A stretch of DNA of 64,000 nucleotides, from positions 221,423-285,422 of the forward strand of contig NZ_JAATNG010000004.1 in assembly GCF_013184805.1 (NCBI RefSeq), read 5' to 3'. A model generated the notes under the pieces. The model was not told the origin of the DNA, searched no databases, and saw only the letters and a list, made by a program, of their open reading frames with translations. Positions 52,087 to 61,020 of this stretch are shown here, piece after piece. Position 1 is the stretch's first letter, and the number at the start of each line of letters is the position of its first letter. Position numbers and translations under genes: made by a program. This DNA comes from Pseudoruegeria sp. HB172150. Its GTDB lineage: Bacteria; Pseudomonadota; Alphaproteobacteria; Rhodobacterales; Rhodobacteraceae.

Positions 52087-53637
52087 TTAATTAGCCGGAC
52101 GGCGACGCAAGGTGTTGCGAAATTCGCTGAATCGGAATGCACCCAGAAGGTGACCGATTAAAAAATAGCCAACGATACCGGTTGCAACGAGAATCGCGAG
52201 GGCGAGGTAGCGAAGCCGCCCGGCGCCGAAGAGCGGACCAAGCACCAGGTTTACGGCCCAGAGCAGGGCGCCCATCAGCGCCGCCGCCAGCAGGATACGC
52301 CAGATGCGCCGGCGGAAGCGGTCATCAAGCCGCGCGGCATCGCCCATCCTGCGTGAGCCGGCCCAGAGCAAGCCGACCATTGCCCAGCCAGCCAAAGTGG
52401 TGCCGAAGGCGGCTGCGATGTAGCCGATGACCGGCGCCAGCCCGATGGCCACGCCGGCGTTCACCAGCATCGCGGCGAGCGCGTAGTAGAACGGCGCCTT
52501 GGTATTTTCGCGCGCGAAGAACAGCGGCTGCAGTACCTTCTGCAGGACGAAGGCAGGCAGTCCCAGGCCATAGACGGCGGTTGCGAGCGCCGTGGCGGCC
52601 GTGTCGTCGGGGCCGAAGGCGCCGCGCTGGAACAGGACCTGAACCAGTGGCAGCGGGATCACGACCAGCGCGACCGCGGCCGGGATGGTCAGCGACAGGC
52701 TGATCTCGGCGGCGCGGTTGAACGCGTCGCGGCCGCCGGCCTCGTCCCCGGCGCCGAGGCGGCGCGAAAGGTCGGGCAGCAACACCACGCCAATGGCGAT
52801 GCCGACCACGCCGAGCGGAAGCTGGTACAGCCTGTCGGCGTAGTTCAGCCAGGCGACGGCGCCCTCGAAAAAGCTGGCCACCTGTCGGCCGATCAGCAGG
52901 TTGATCTGTACCACGCCGCCCGCCAGCATCGCCGGCCCGGCGATGATCGCGAGGCGTTTGAGGTCGGGCGTCAGTTTCGGGCGCTGCAGGGTCAGGCGGA
53001 ACCCGGCCTTCGCGGCGGCGATCCAGACCAGCGTCATCTGCGCGATGCCGGCGACCGGCACGGTGATTGCAAGAGTGAGGCCCATGTCCCAGCCGAACCG
53101 TGAAGCGAGGGTCATCGCGGCAATGAACAGCACGTTCAGCAGGACCGGCGCGGCGGCGGCAGCTGCGAAGCGGCCGGTCGCGTTCAGGACGCCAGACAGC
53201 AGCGCGGCCAGCGAGATGAACAGGATGTACGGAAAGGCGATGCGGCCGTAGAGGACGGCCATCGGGAACCGCTCGTCGCCGTAAAAGCCGCTGGCCATGG
53301 CGAGGACAAGCCAGGGCATTGCAAGCGTCGCGATGAAGGCGAAGACGACCAGCACGGTCGCGAGGCCGGCAAAGGCGTCCTTGGCGAAGGCGAGCGGGTC
53401 CTCGTCGCGTTCCACCTTTTTCGAGAACATCGGCACGAAAGCCATGTTGAACGCGCCTTCGGCGAAGAAGCGGCGGAACATGTTGGGTAAGGAAAAGGCG
53501 ATCAGGAACGCCTCTGCCACCGGCCCGGCGCCGAGAAAGGCGGCAATCAGGATGTCGCGGACAAAGCCGAGCAGGCGGCTGGCCAACGTCCAGACGCCGA
53601 CCGTGAAGAACGCCGCCATCAGGCGGATGGGTTTCAT
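52087..53637 (-). CDS. murJ: lipid II flippase MurJ
   Basis: 516 residues with about fourteen membrane helices (MOP superfamily). The N-terminal SRLLGFVRDILIAAFLG near 19-35 and the FSLPNMFRRFFAEGAFNMAF block in part near 47-66 are the MurJ signature; the latter lines the lipid II cavity. It flips undecaprenyl-linked peptidoglycan precursor across the inner membrane. The ATG at 53637 (with GGAGCATACAGG before it) is chosen over an upstream start 14 codons earlier. It lies about 95 bases after glnD. Confidence 0.95.
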   Translation of the reverse strand: MKPIRLMAAFFTVGVWTLASRLLGFVRDILIAAFLGAGPVAEAFLIAFSLPNMFRRFFAEGAFNMAFVPMFSKKVERDEDPLAFAKDAFAGLATVLVVFAFIATLAMPWLVLAMASGFYGDERFPMAVLYGRIAFPYILFISLAALLSGVLNATGRFAAAAAAPVLLNVLFIAAMTLASRFGWDMGLTLAITVPVAGIAQMTLVWIAAAKAGFRLTLQRPKLTPDLKRLAIIAGPAMLAGGVVQINLLIGRQVASFFEGAVAWLNYADRLYQLPLGVVGIAIGVVLLPDLSRRLGAGDEAGGRDAFNRAAEISLSLTIPAAVALVVIPLPLVQVLFQRGAFGPDDTAATALATAVYGLGLPAFVLQKVLQPLFFARENTKAPFYYALAAMLVNAGVAIGLAPVIGYIAAAFGTTLAGWAMVGLLWAGSRRMGDAARLDDRFRRRIWRILLAAALMGALLWAVNLVLGPLFGAGRLRYLALAILVATGIVGYFLIGHLLGAFRFSEFRNTLRRRPAN

Positions 53638-53731
53638 ACCTGTATGCTCCGAGGCGTGACCTGCCAGGGTTTCGGCCACCGCGTGGGAGCGGCGTGACGA
53701 TGCGGGAAGAGAGCCGGCGAAACGTGCGCGG

Positions 53732-56551
53732 TCATTCTTCCTTGGCCCGGATCGCGCCCTGTTCGATGGCGTCGCGCAGTTTCCGTTCCAACGAGCGCTG
53801 GCGGTTTTCGGAATAGAGTTTCAGCCCGAACATGTCCTTCACGTAGAAGCTGTCGACCACCTGCTCACCGTATGTCGCGATCACCGCACTGGAGATCTGG
53901 ATATTGTCGTCTGCCAGTGTCCGCGTCAGGTCGTAGAGCAGGCCGGCGCGGTCGCGGGTATCGACCTCGATGATCGTATAAATCTCCGATCCGTCGTTGT
54001 CGAAGGCAATCGAGGTGGGGACGTTGAACGCCTTTTCGCGCTTCTTCATCTTGTCGCGCGAGCGCATCGCCTCGGTCGGCTGGATCTCTCCCCAAAGGGT
54101 GCGTTCGATCATGTTTCGCAGGCGCGGCAGGCGTCGCGCCTCGTAGGGCGAGCCTTCGCTGTCCTGGATCCAGAAAGCGGCGGTAGCCCAGCCGTCCTTG
54201 GAGGTGAAGGTGCGGGCGTCCTTGATGTCGGCGCCGACCAGAGCCAGCGCGCCGCACATGCGGCTGAAGATGCCCGCGTGGTCGGCCATGGCAAAACAGA
54301 CGCGGGTGGCATCGCGGTCCTCGTCGGGCGTCAGCTTCAGGCGGATCTCGTCATTGGCAATGCCGCGCAGCAACTCGGCGAAATCGGCATGCGCGGTGAC
54401 ATGCAGGCCCTGCCAGTAAGGCGGATAATGGCGGTCGAGTTCGGTCTTGATGTCCTTGGCGGGCCAGCCTGCCAGCGCCTCGCGCAGGTTGCGCTTGGCC
54501 TCGGTGCCGCGCTGCGAGCGGTTAAGTGCTTCGAGCCCCTCGTCCAGGCCGCGGCGGGTCTGCCGGTAGAGCGCACGCAAGAGCGCGGCCTTCCAGTTGT
54601 TCCAGACGCCAGGGCCGACACCCATGATGTCGCAGACAGTGAGCACGGTCAGCATGTCGAGCCGTTCGCGGGTCTGCACCGCCTTGGCGAAATCGCGAAC
54701 GGTGCGCGGGTCGGCGATGTCGCGCTTCTGCGCCATGTCGGACATCAGCAGGTGATAGCGGACCAGCCATTCCACCGTCTCGCATTCCGCCGGCTTCAGC
54801 CCGAGGCGCGGCGCGATCACGCGGGCGATCTTGGCGCCAAGCACGGAATGATCCTCGTCCCGCCCCTTGCCGATATCGTGACAGAGCAGCGCGACATAGA
54901 GGACCCGGCGGTTCACCCCGTCTTCGAGGATGTGGGTGGCGACCGGGAGTTCCTCGAGCAGCTCTCCCCTTTCGATCCTGGCGAGGATCGAGATGCACTG
55001 TATGGTGTGCTCGTCCACCGTGTAGGCGTGATACATGTTGAACTGCATCATCGCCACGATCGGCTTGAATTCGGGGATGAAGGCGCCCAGCACGCCCAGT
55101 TCGTTCATCCGCCGGAGCGCGCGTTCCGGGTTGCCGTGTTTCAGCAGCAGGTCGCGGAAGATGCGGGTCGCTTCCTTGTTCGCACGCATCTCGTCGTCGA
55201 TCATGTCGAGGTGCGCGGTGATTAGGCGCATCGCGTCCGGGTGGATCAGGAGGCCGGTCCTGAGCCCTTCCTCGAAGATCCGGAGCAGGTTCAGCTTGTC
55301 CGACAGGAACGCCTTTTCATCGACGATTGCGAGTCGATTGTGGATGACCGTGTAGCCCTCGCGCACCTTCTTGCGACGCTTGAACAGTCCGACGAGTTTC
55401 GGCTCTTTCTTGACATGGCGCGCTTCCAGCGCGGTCAGGAAAATGCGGGTCAACTCGCCCACGGCGGTTGCGTGCAGGAAGTAGTCCTGCATGAAATGCT
55501 CCACCGCCCGGCGGCCGCCCTTATCCTTGTAGCCCATTCGGTCGGCAACCTCGACCTGCATGTCGAAGGTCAGCTGGTCCATTGCGCGACCGGCGATCAG
55601 GTGCAGGTGGCAGCGCACCGCCATCAGGAAGTTCTCGGCGGCAAGGAAGCTGTCGTACTCGTCCTGCCGGAACACGCCGAGCTGCACGAGGTCGGCGGCG
55701 TTTTCGACGCCGTGGACGTACTTGTCGATCCAGAACAGGGACTGCAGGTCGCGCAGGCCGCCCTTGCCCTCTTTGACGTTGGGCTCGACCATATAGCGCT
55801 GGCCGCCCTGCTTGCGGTGCCGCTTGGCGCGTTCTTCCAGCTTGGCCTCGATGAACTCGGTGGCGGTGCTGGAAAACAGCTCGTTCCAGAGGCGGCGCTT
55901 CAGCTCTTTCTCGAGCGGCTTGTAGCCGCCGATGAAGCGATGCTCGAGCAGGGCCGTGCGGATCGTGTAGTCGGCGCGGCCGAGACGGATGCAGTCCTTC
56001 ACGGTGCGGCTGGAATGGCCGACCTTCAGGTGCAGGTCCCAGAAGATGTAGAGCATCGATTCAATCGCGCTCTCGGCCCAGGGGGTGATCTTGTAGGGGG
56101 TCAGGAACAGCAGGTCGACATCGGAAAACGGCGCCATCTCGGCCCGGCCGTAGCCGCCGACGGCGAGCAGGGCGAGGCGTTCGGATTCCGTCGGATTGGG
56201 CAGCGGGTGCAGCCAGCGGCGGGCGACATCGAACACCGCCATCACGACGCCATCTGTCAGGTAGGCATAGGCCCGCACCGTCGGCCAGGCGTTCAACGGG
56301 TTGGCGGTGAAGGCGGCGGCGATGGCGTCACGACCGGATTGCAGCGCCGCCTGCAGGATCTCGACCGTCGCGGCGCGCACGGCCCGGCCGTCTTCGGCGG
56401 CCTTGCAGGCGCGGTCCAGGCTGGCGCGGACTGTGGCGGCGTCGAAGATCTCCGCCGCCGGACAGATCAGGTCGTCGGGCAGGTCGGCCGGTGTGGCCAC
56501 CGGCTCCGGTTCAGAAACCAGGGCCGGTGAAGCTTCTGGGGGCGGGGTCAA
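53732..56551 (-). CDS. glnD: [protein-PII] uridylyltransferase / uridylyl-removing enzyme
   Basis: 939 residues, full length. Domains in order: nucleotidyltransferase (VGGYGRAEMAPFSDVDLLFL in part, near 129-150), GlnD-specific helical region, an HD phosphohydrolase domain (CHDIGKGRDEDHS near 553-565) and two C-terminal ACT domains. It senses glutamine and adds or removes UMP on PII proteins, setting nitrogen assimilation. The first ATG (56551) overlaps the LpoA-like gene by 41 bases; a GTG at 56500, 11 bases after that gene's stop and preceded by CCGGAGCC, is a plausible true start. Confidence 0.95.
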   Translation of the reverse strand: MTPPPEASPALVSEPEPVATPADLPDDLICPAAEIFDAATVRASLDRACKAAEDGRAVRAATVEILQAALQSGRDAIAAAFTANPLNAWPTVRAYAYLTDGVVMAVFDVARRWLHPLPNPTESERLALLAVGGYGRAEMAPFSDVDLLFLTPYKITPWAESAIESMLYIFWDLHLKVGHSSRTVKDCIRLGRADYTIRTALLEHRFIGGYKPLEKELKRRLWNELFSSTATEFIEAKLEERAKRHRKQGGQRYMVEPNVKEGKGGLRDLQSLFWIDKYVHGVENAADLVQLGVFRQDEYDSFLAAENFLMAVRCHLHLIAGRAMDQLTFDMQVEVADRMGYKDKGGRRAVEHFMQDYFLHATAVGELTRIFLTALEARHVKKEPKLVGLFKRRKKVREGYTVIHNRLAIVDEKAFLSDKLNLLRIFEEGLRTGLLIHPDAMRLITAHLDMIDDEMRANKEATRIFRDLLLKHGNPERALRRMNELGVLGAFIPEFKPIVAMMQFNMYHAYTVDEHTIQCISILARIERGELLEELPVATHILEDGVNRRVLYVALLCHDIGKGRDEDHSVLGAKIARVIAPRLGLKPAECETVEWLVRYHLLMSDMAQKRDIADPRTVRDFAKAVQTRERLDMLTVLTVCDIMGVGPGVWNNWKAALLRALYRQTRRGLDEGLEALNRSQRGTEAKRNLREALAGWPAKDIKTELDRHYPPYWQGLHVTAHADFAELLRGIANDEIRLKLTPDEDRDATRVCFAMADHAGIFSRMCGALALVGADIKDARTFTSKDGWATAAFWIQDSEGSPYEARRLPRLRNMIERTLWGEIQPTEAMRSRDKMKKREKAFNVPTSIAFDNDGSEIYTIIEVDTRDRAGLLYDLTRTLADDNIQISSAVIATYGEQVVDSFYVKDMFGLKLYSENRQRSLERKLRDAIEQGAIRAKEE

Positions 56552-57689
56552 GGACGCTCACCTGCTTGTCGATGATGGTGGCGATCGCCAGTCCGCGCTC
56601 GTTCGTGCCGTCGGGTTTCAGGCGGAAGATGCCGCTGACGCCGGCAAAACCGGAGGGCTGGGTCAGGGCGGTCACCGTCAGCGCATCGGCGCTGCCGGCG
56701 CTGGCCAGCGCGCCGATGGCGGCGATCCCGTCATAGGCCAGCCCGGCGATCGGATGCGGCGGCTCGCCATAGGCGGCGGAATAGCGGCTTTCGAACTGCG
56801 CATTGAGCGCGGGCGAGGGCAGCGCGAACCAGCCGTTCTGCAGCCCCGGCAGTTCCAGCGCGCCGGGCGGGATATCCCAGCGCTGCAGGCCGATGAACTT
56901 GGTGACTTCCTTGTCGACGCCGTTCTCGCTGACCAATTGCGACAGGATCGGCAGGGCACCGGCGGTGCCGGAGGTCATGAACAGCGCGTCGGCGCCGGTC
57001 GCCTGGACGGTGCTGGTCACCTGTTCGACCGCCTGCACGACGCCGTTCTGCGACAGTTCGAAGGTCACGTCGCCGCCGACGGTGGCGCCGGCGCGCGAGA
57101 CCGAGGCCGCGATGGCATCGCGGCCCTTCCGTTCCGCAGCATCGTTGCCGTAGGCGATGACGAAATTGCGGCGGCCCTGGCCGACGGCATAGCTGACCAG
57201 CCGGCCGGCGGAATTCTCGAAGGTGTGGCCGAGGACGAAGACATTGCCACCGGCGATGTCGGTATTGTTGGAGAAGCTCAGCACGTTGACGCCGCGGCCC
57301 CGGACGGCGGTGCCGGCGGCGTTGGCGGCCGCGGCATAGACCGGCCCGAGTATGATCTTGGCGCCGCCGTTGACCGCCTCGCCGGCGACGGTTGCGGCGG
57401 TCTGGGCGTCGCCCCCGGTGCGGTAGACGCGCAGGTCGATCTCCACCCCCTGCAGGTCGCCCATCGCGAGCCGTGCGGCGTTTTCCAGCGAGCGCGCAAG
57501 CGCCTCGTCCCCCGCCTGGCCGGAGCCGGCGGGCACCAGCAGGGCCACGGGCACCGGCCGGCCGGTATTGATGCTGGGTCCGTCGAACCCGCCGATCGGG
57601 GCTCCGCCGCAGGCGGCAAGCCAGAGAACGCTGGAAATGGCAAGAAGGCGCACCGCTTTGCGGCGTGCCCGGCTGAAATAGGCAGTCAT
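56511..57689 (-). CDS. LpoA/LppC-like penicillin-binding protein activator lipoprotein
   Basis: 392 residues. A lipobox LAAC (WLAACGG, Cys near 27) marks an outer-membrane lipoprotein. The rest is a type I periplasmic-binding-protein fold (ALLVPAGSGQAGDEA near 49-63, GAKIILGPVYA near 108-118), like the C-terminal domain of LpoA, which activates penicillin-binding protein 1A. It lacks the long TPR N-terminal domain of the E. coli protein, as is common in alphaproteobacteria. The ATG at 57689 is preferred over a TTG four codons earlier. Divergent from rsmI, and overlapping glnD at its end. Confidence 0.85.
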   Translation of the reverse strand: MTAYFSRARRKAVRLLAISSVLWLAACGGAPIGGFDGPSINTGRPVPVALLVPAGSGQAGDEALARSLENAARLAMGDLQGVEIDLRVYRTGGDAQTAATVAGEAVNGGAKIILGPVYAAAANAAGTAVRGRGVNVLSFSNNTDIAGGNVFVLGHTFENSAGRLVSYAVGQGRRNFVIAYGNDAAERKGRDAIAASVSRAGATVGGDVTFELSQNGVVQAVEQVTSTVQATGADALFMTSGTAGALPILSQLVSENGVDKEVTKFIGLQRWDIPPGALELPGLQNGWFALPSPALNAQFESRYSAAYGEPPHPIAGLAYDGIAAIGALASAGSADALTVTALTQPSGFAGVSGIFRLKPDGTNERGLAIATIIDKQVSVLDPAPRSFTGPGF

Positions 57690-57735
57690 ATTACGATCCA
57701 AGCTCCGGTGCTGCGCTTGCGGACCCGGCCAGACT

Positions 57736-58641
57736 ATGCGCTACAACGGGGAGAGTAAACGTCTGCCTAATGTGGAGGCGCCCGTGTTGCCGGAGAAAAA
57801 GCAGCTGCCGCCGGGGCTTTATTTCGTGGCTACGCCGATCGGCGCTGCGCGGGATATCACGCTGCGCGCGCTCGACGTGCTGGCCTCTGCCGACGTGCTC
57901 GCGGCGGAGGACACGCGTACGTTGCGGCACCTGATGCAGCTGCACGGCCTGAGCGCCGGAGAGCGGCCGGTGATCGCCTATCACGACCATAACGGCGCCG
58001 AGGTGCGGCCGCGGCTGATTCGACTGATGCGGGAGGGGCGGTCGGTGGCCTATGCCTCGGAAGCCGGGACACCGCTAGTGGCAGATCCGGGCTATCCGCT
58101 GGCGCGGGAAGCGATCGCAGAGGGGCTGCGCGTGGTGCCGGTGCCGGGTCCGTCCGCGGTGACAGCGGCGCTGACCGTCGCCGGGCTGCCGACCGACCGG
58201 TTCCTGTTCGCGGGCTTTCCGCCGGCGGCCCCCGGCGCACGGGCGGCATGGATGCAGGAACTGAAGGCGGTGCCGGCGACGCTGGTTTTCTATGAATCAC
58301 CGAAGAGGATTCACCGAACATTAGGTGAATTGTGCGAGGTGTTGGGAAGTGAGCGGCAGGCGGCTGTCTGCCGGGAACTGACCAAACGTTTCGAGGAGGT
58401 GCTGCGCGGTACGCTCTCGGAGCTGGAGGAACAGGTGGCGGAGCATCCGCCGAAAGGAGAAATCGTGCTGGTCGTGGATCGCGGCCGGGCGGTGGCAAGC
58501 GAAGAAGACATGGAGACGGCCTTGCGGGACGCCTTGCAGCAGATGTCGGTCAAGGATGCGGCGGCGGAAGTGGCGCGCGCGCTGGGCCTGCCCCGCCGTC
58601 AGGTCTATCAGGCAGCGCTGGAGTTGGAGAAACAGCGATGA
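57736..58641 (+). CDS. rsmI: 16S rRNA 2'-O-ribose C1402 methyltransferase
   Basis: 301 residues, tetrapyrrole-methylase fold. Signatures are LYFVATPIGAARDITLRAL in part near 28-46, AAEDTRTLRHLM near 56-67, SEAGTPLVADPG near 107-118 and VPGPSAVTAALTVAG near 134-148. It methylates C1402 in the 16S rRNA decoding site. The ATG at 57736 leaves a long non-conserved front; a GTG at 57772 or 57784 may be the true start. Its end overlaps yraN by 4 bases. Confidence 0.93.
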   Translation: MRYNGESKRLPNVEAPVLPEKKQLPPGLYFVATPIGAARDITLRALDVLASADVLAAEDTRTLRHLMQLHGLSAGERPVIAYHDHNGAEVRPRLIRLMREGRSVAYASEAGTPLVADPGYPLAREAIAEGLRVVPVPGPSAVTAALTVAGLPTDRFLFAGFPPAAPGARAAWMQELKAVPATLVFYESPKRIHRTLGELCEVLGSERQAAVCRELTKRFEEVLRGTLSELEEQVAEHPPKGEIVLVVDRGRAVASEEDMETALRDALQQMSVKDAAAEVARALGLPRRQVYQAALELEKQR

Positions 58642-58991
58642 GCGGCGCGCTGTCCTATCATGCGGGTGTTGCGGCCGAGGAGACTGTTGCCTCCGATTAC
58701 CTGCGGCGCGGCTTTGCCCTGCGCGAAAGCCGCTGGCGCGGGCCGGGGGGCGAGATCGACCTGATCTTCGAGAAGGCCGGCGCGCTGGTCTTTGTCGAGG
58801 TCAAGAAGGCGGGCGATTTCGCGCGGGCGGCGGCGCGGATCACGCAGGCGCAGATTGCCCGCATCTACGCCTCCGCAGGCGGATACCTGGCGACGATGCC
58901 AAGCGGGATGGATACCGAAACCCGGTTCGACGCGGCGCTGGTCGATGCGACAGGGGCGGTGGAGATTCTGGAAAACGCCTTCGGGCTTTAG
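58638..58991 (+). CDS. yraN: YraN family protein (UPF0102, nuclease-like fold)
   Basis: 117 residues of the UPF0102 family. The fold is like Holliday-junction resolvases: GGEIDLIFEK near 37-46 and FVEVKK near 52-57 supply the Glu-Asp-Glu-x-Lys catalytic-like set, with an N-terminal helix holding AAEETVASDYL near 12-22. The function is not established; a DNA-associated role is likely. It overlaps rsmI by 4 bases and lies 167 bases before gshB, in the order common to many proteobacteria. Confidence 0.92.
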   Translation: MSGALSYHAGVAAEETVASDYLRRGFALRESRWRGPGGEIDLIFEKAGALVFVEVKKAGDFARAAARITQAQIARIYASAGGYLATMPSGMDTETRFDAALVDATGAVEILENAFGL

Positions 58992-59083
58992 GGCGTTACT
59001 GGAAAACCCGGACCGCAGGCAACGTGCCGCGCATCCCGCTTCCGGGCCGCTGGTGGTGAGACTTTCCGCAGCCGGTTCCCGAA

Positions 59084-59107
59084 ACGCCGCAGGCACCTTG
59101 CCTGCGG
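59084..59107. terminator. hairpin between yraN and gshB
   Basis: CCGCAGGCA, loop CCT, TGCCTGCGG, a 9-bp perfect stem (about 59086-59106) about 95 bases after the yraN stop. No T-run follows, so terminator function is uncertain. Confidence 0.35.
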
Positions 59108-59158
59108 CAGGCGGCTACGCCATGTAGGGCGGGTACGCCGCTGCCCGGAGCCTGCCCC

Positions 59159-60106
59159 ATGTCCCTGAAAGTTGCCATCCAGATGGATCCGATCGGACCC
59201 ATCAACATCGACGCCGACAGCACCTTCCGGCTGGCGGAAGAGGCGCAGGCGCGGGGGCACGAGCTGTTCTATTACACGCCCGAGCACCTGTCGTGGCAGG
59301 AAGGCCGGGTCACGGCGACCGGCTGGCCGCTGACGGTGCAGCGGGTGAAGGGCGATCATTTCACGCTGGGCGAGCGGCAACAGGTGGATCTTGGCGATTT
59401 CGACGTTGTCTGGCTGCGCCAGGATCCGCCCTTCGACATGGGATACATCACGACCACCCACCTGCTGGAGCGGCTGATGCCCGGCACGCTGGTGGTCAAC
59501 GACCCGTTCTGGGTGCGGAACTGCCCCGAGAAGCTGCTGGTCCTGCAGTTCCCCGAACTCATCCCGCCGACCACCATCGCCCGCGATCTTAGCGTGATCC
59601 GTGCCTTCAAGGAGGCGCATGGCGACATCATCCTGAAGCCGCTTTACGGCAATGGCGGCGCCGGGGTGTTCCGGCTGGACCCGAACGACCGCAACCTGTC
59701 CTCGCTGCACGAGCTGTTTACCGGCATGAGCCGCGAGCCGCTGATCGTGCAGAAATTCCTGCCCGACGTCTCTAATGGCGACAAGCGGGTGATCCTGGTC
59801 GACGGCGAGGCGGTCGGCGCGATCAACCGCGTGCCGCAGCCGGGCGAGACCCGCTCGAACATGCATGTGGGCGGCCGCGCCGAGAAGGTGGAACTGACCG
59901 CGCGCGACCGCGAGATCTGCGAGACCATCGGCCCGGTGCTGAAGGAATACGGCCAGATCTTCGTCGGCATCGACGTGATCGGCGACTACCTGACCGAGAT
60001 CAACGTGACCTCTCCCACCGGCCTGCAGGAGCTGGAGCGGTTCGACGGCACCAACGCCGCCGGGCTGATCTGGGACGCGATAGAGGCGCGTCGCGCCGCG
60101 GCATGA
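59159..60106 (+). CDS. gshB: glutathione synthetase
   Basis: 315 residues, ATP-grasp fold. It joins gamma-glutamylcysteine and glycine. Signatures: [18 protein letters not shown] in part near 5-22, [20 protein letters not shown] in part near 83-102, [16 protein letters not shown] near 157-172 (ATP grasp) and [19 protein letters not shown] in part near 272-290. The length equals the typical prokaryotic enzyme. A single gene; the downstream esterase overlaps its last 4 bases. Confidence 0.96.
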   Translation: MSLKVAIQMDPIGPINIDADSTFRLAEEAQARGHELFYYTPEHLSWQEGRVTATGWPLTVQRVKGDHFTLGERQQVDLGDFDVVWLRQDPPFDMGYITTTHLLERLMPGTLVVNDPFWVRNCPEKLLVLQFPELIPPTTIARDLSVIRAFKEAHGDIILKPLYGNGGAGVFRLDPNDRNLSSLHELFTGMSREPLIVQKFLPDVSNGDKRVILVDGEAVGAINRVPQPGETRSNMHVGGRAEKVELTARDREICETIGPVLKEYGQIFVGIDVIGDYLTEINVTSPTGLQELERFDGTNAAGLIWDAIEARRAAA

Positions 60107-61020
60107 GCGCGCGTCTGAGGACGCTGAACCGGATGCTGCGCGCCGGCGTGCGGCCCGTCGTCCGGCGTCTGCGCAACTGGGACCTGGCCCGCGGCATGTT
60201 CCGGACCGGCGCGATGCTGACCTTTCGCCGGGTAAAGGGCACGCGCTATGCGCCGGCGGAGGGCGTGCTGGCGCCCGGCCTGTGGGTCATGGGCGCGGAA
60301 GAACCGCTGCCCGGCGTGATCCTGTACCTGCATGGCGGCGCCTATATCGTCGGCAGCCCGGGCGGCTACTGGGAGCTTGCCGGCCGCCTGGCACGGCAGA
60401 CCCGGCGCAGGGTCTACCTGCCTGACTACCCGCTTGCGCCGGAACGTCCGGCGCCGGCGGCGTTCTACGCGGCGGTGTCGTGCTGGCAGACGCTGCTCGG
60501 GCAGGGTCTGCGGCCGGAACAGATCGTCATCGGCGGCGACAGCGCGGGCGGCGGACTGGCACTGGCGCTGCTGTCGCATGTGCTGGGGCAGGGGCAGCGG
60601 CCCGCGGCATGTTTCGCCTTTTCGCCCTGGACCGACCTGACCATGTCGGGTCCGTCGCTGGAATCGAATGCCGAAAGCGACGTGCTGCTGCCCGTGGAAC
60701 GGTTCGAGGAAATCCGCGACGTGGTGCGCGGCGCGCTGGCGCCGGACGATCCGCGTATCTCGCCCTTGTTCGCGTCGTACCCGAACTGCCCGCCGGTCTA
60801 CCTGTCATGGTCCGAGACCGAGATCCTGCGCGACGACGCGCGGCGGATGGCGGAGCATCTGCGCCGCTCCGGCGCGGTGGTCGAGACCGAGGTGCAGCGC
60901 GACGCGCCGCATGTCTGGCAGCTGTTCCACGGCTGGGTGCCGGAGGCGAACGCCTCTCTGAACAAGACCGCCGCCTTCATTGTGTCAGCGCTTCCTTCGC
61001 CTCCGCGATCCGGTAGCTGA
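60103..61020 (+). CDS. alpha/beta hydrolase, hormone-sensitive-lipase type esterase
   Basis: 305 residues. The oxyanion-hole motif HGGA (77-80), nucleophile elbow GGDSAGG with Ser147, and a C-terminal Asp/His pair ([11 protein letters not shown] near 244 and [10 protein letters not shown] near 268-277) place it in the HSL family that hydrolyses short acyl esters. No signal peptide, so cytosolic. The ATG overlaps the gshB stop. The 3' end overlaps the convergent comM gene by 44 bases. Confidence 0.9.
   Translation: MSARLRTLNRMLRAGVRPVVRRLRNWDLARGMFRTGAMLTFRRVKGTRYAPAEGVLAPGLWVMGAEEPLPGVILYLHGGAYIVGSPGGYWELAGRLARQTRRRVYLPDYPLAPERPAPAAFYAAVSCWQTLLGQGLRPEQIVIGGDSAGGGLALALLSHVLGQGQRPAACFAFSPWTDLTMSGPSLESNAESDVLLPVERFEEIRDVVRGALAPDDPRISPLFASYPNCPPVYLSWSETEILRDDARRMAEHLRRSGAVVETEVQRDAPHVWQLFHGWVPEANASLNKTAAFIVSALPSPPRSGS

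Noticed and set aside
59120-59145. Possible third copy of the GTAGGGTGGGC-type palindromic repeat before gshB
   Set aside because: Only a short partial match (GTAGGGCGGGTACGCC) without the palindrome; not the same element.
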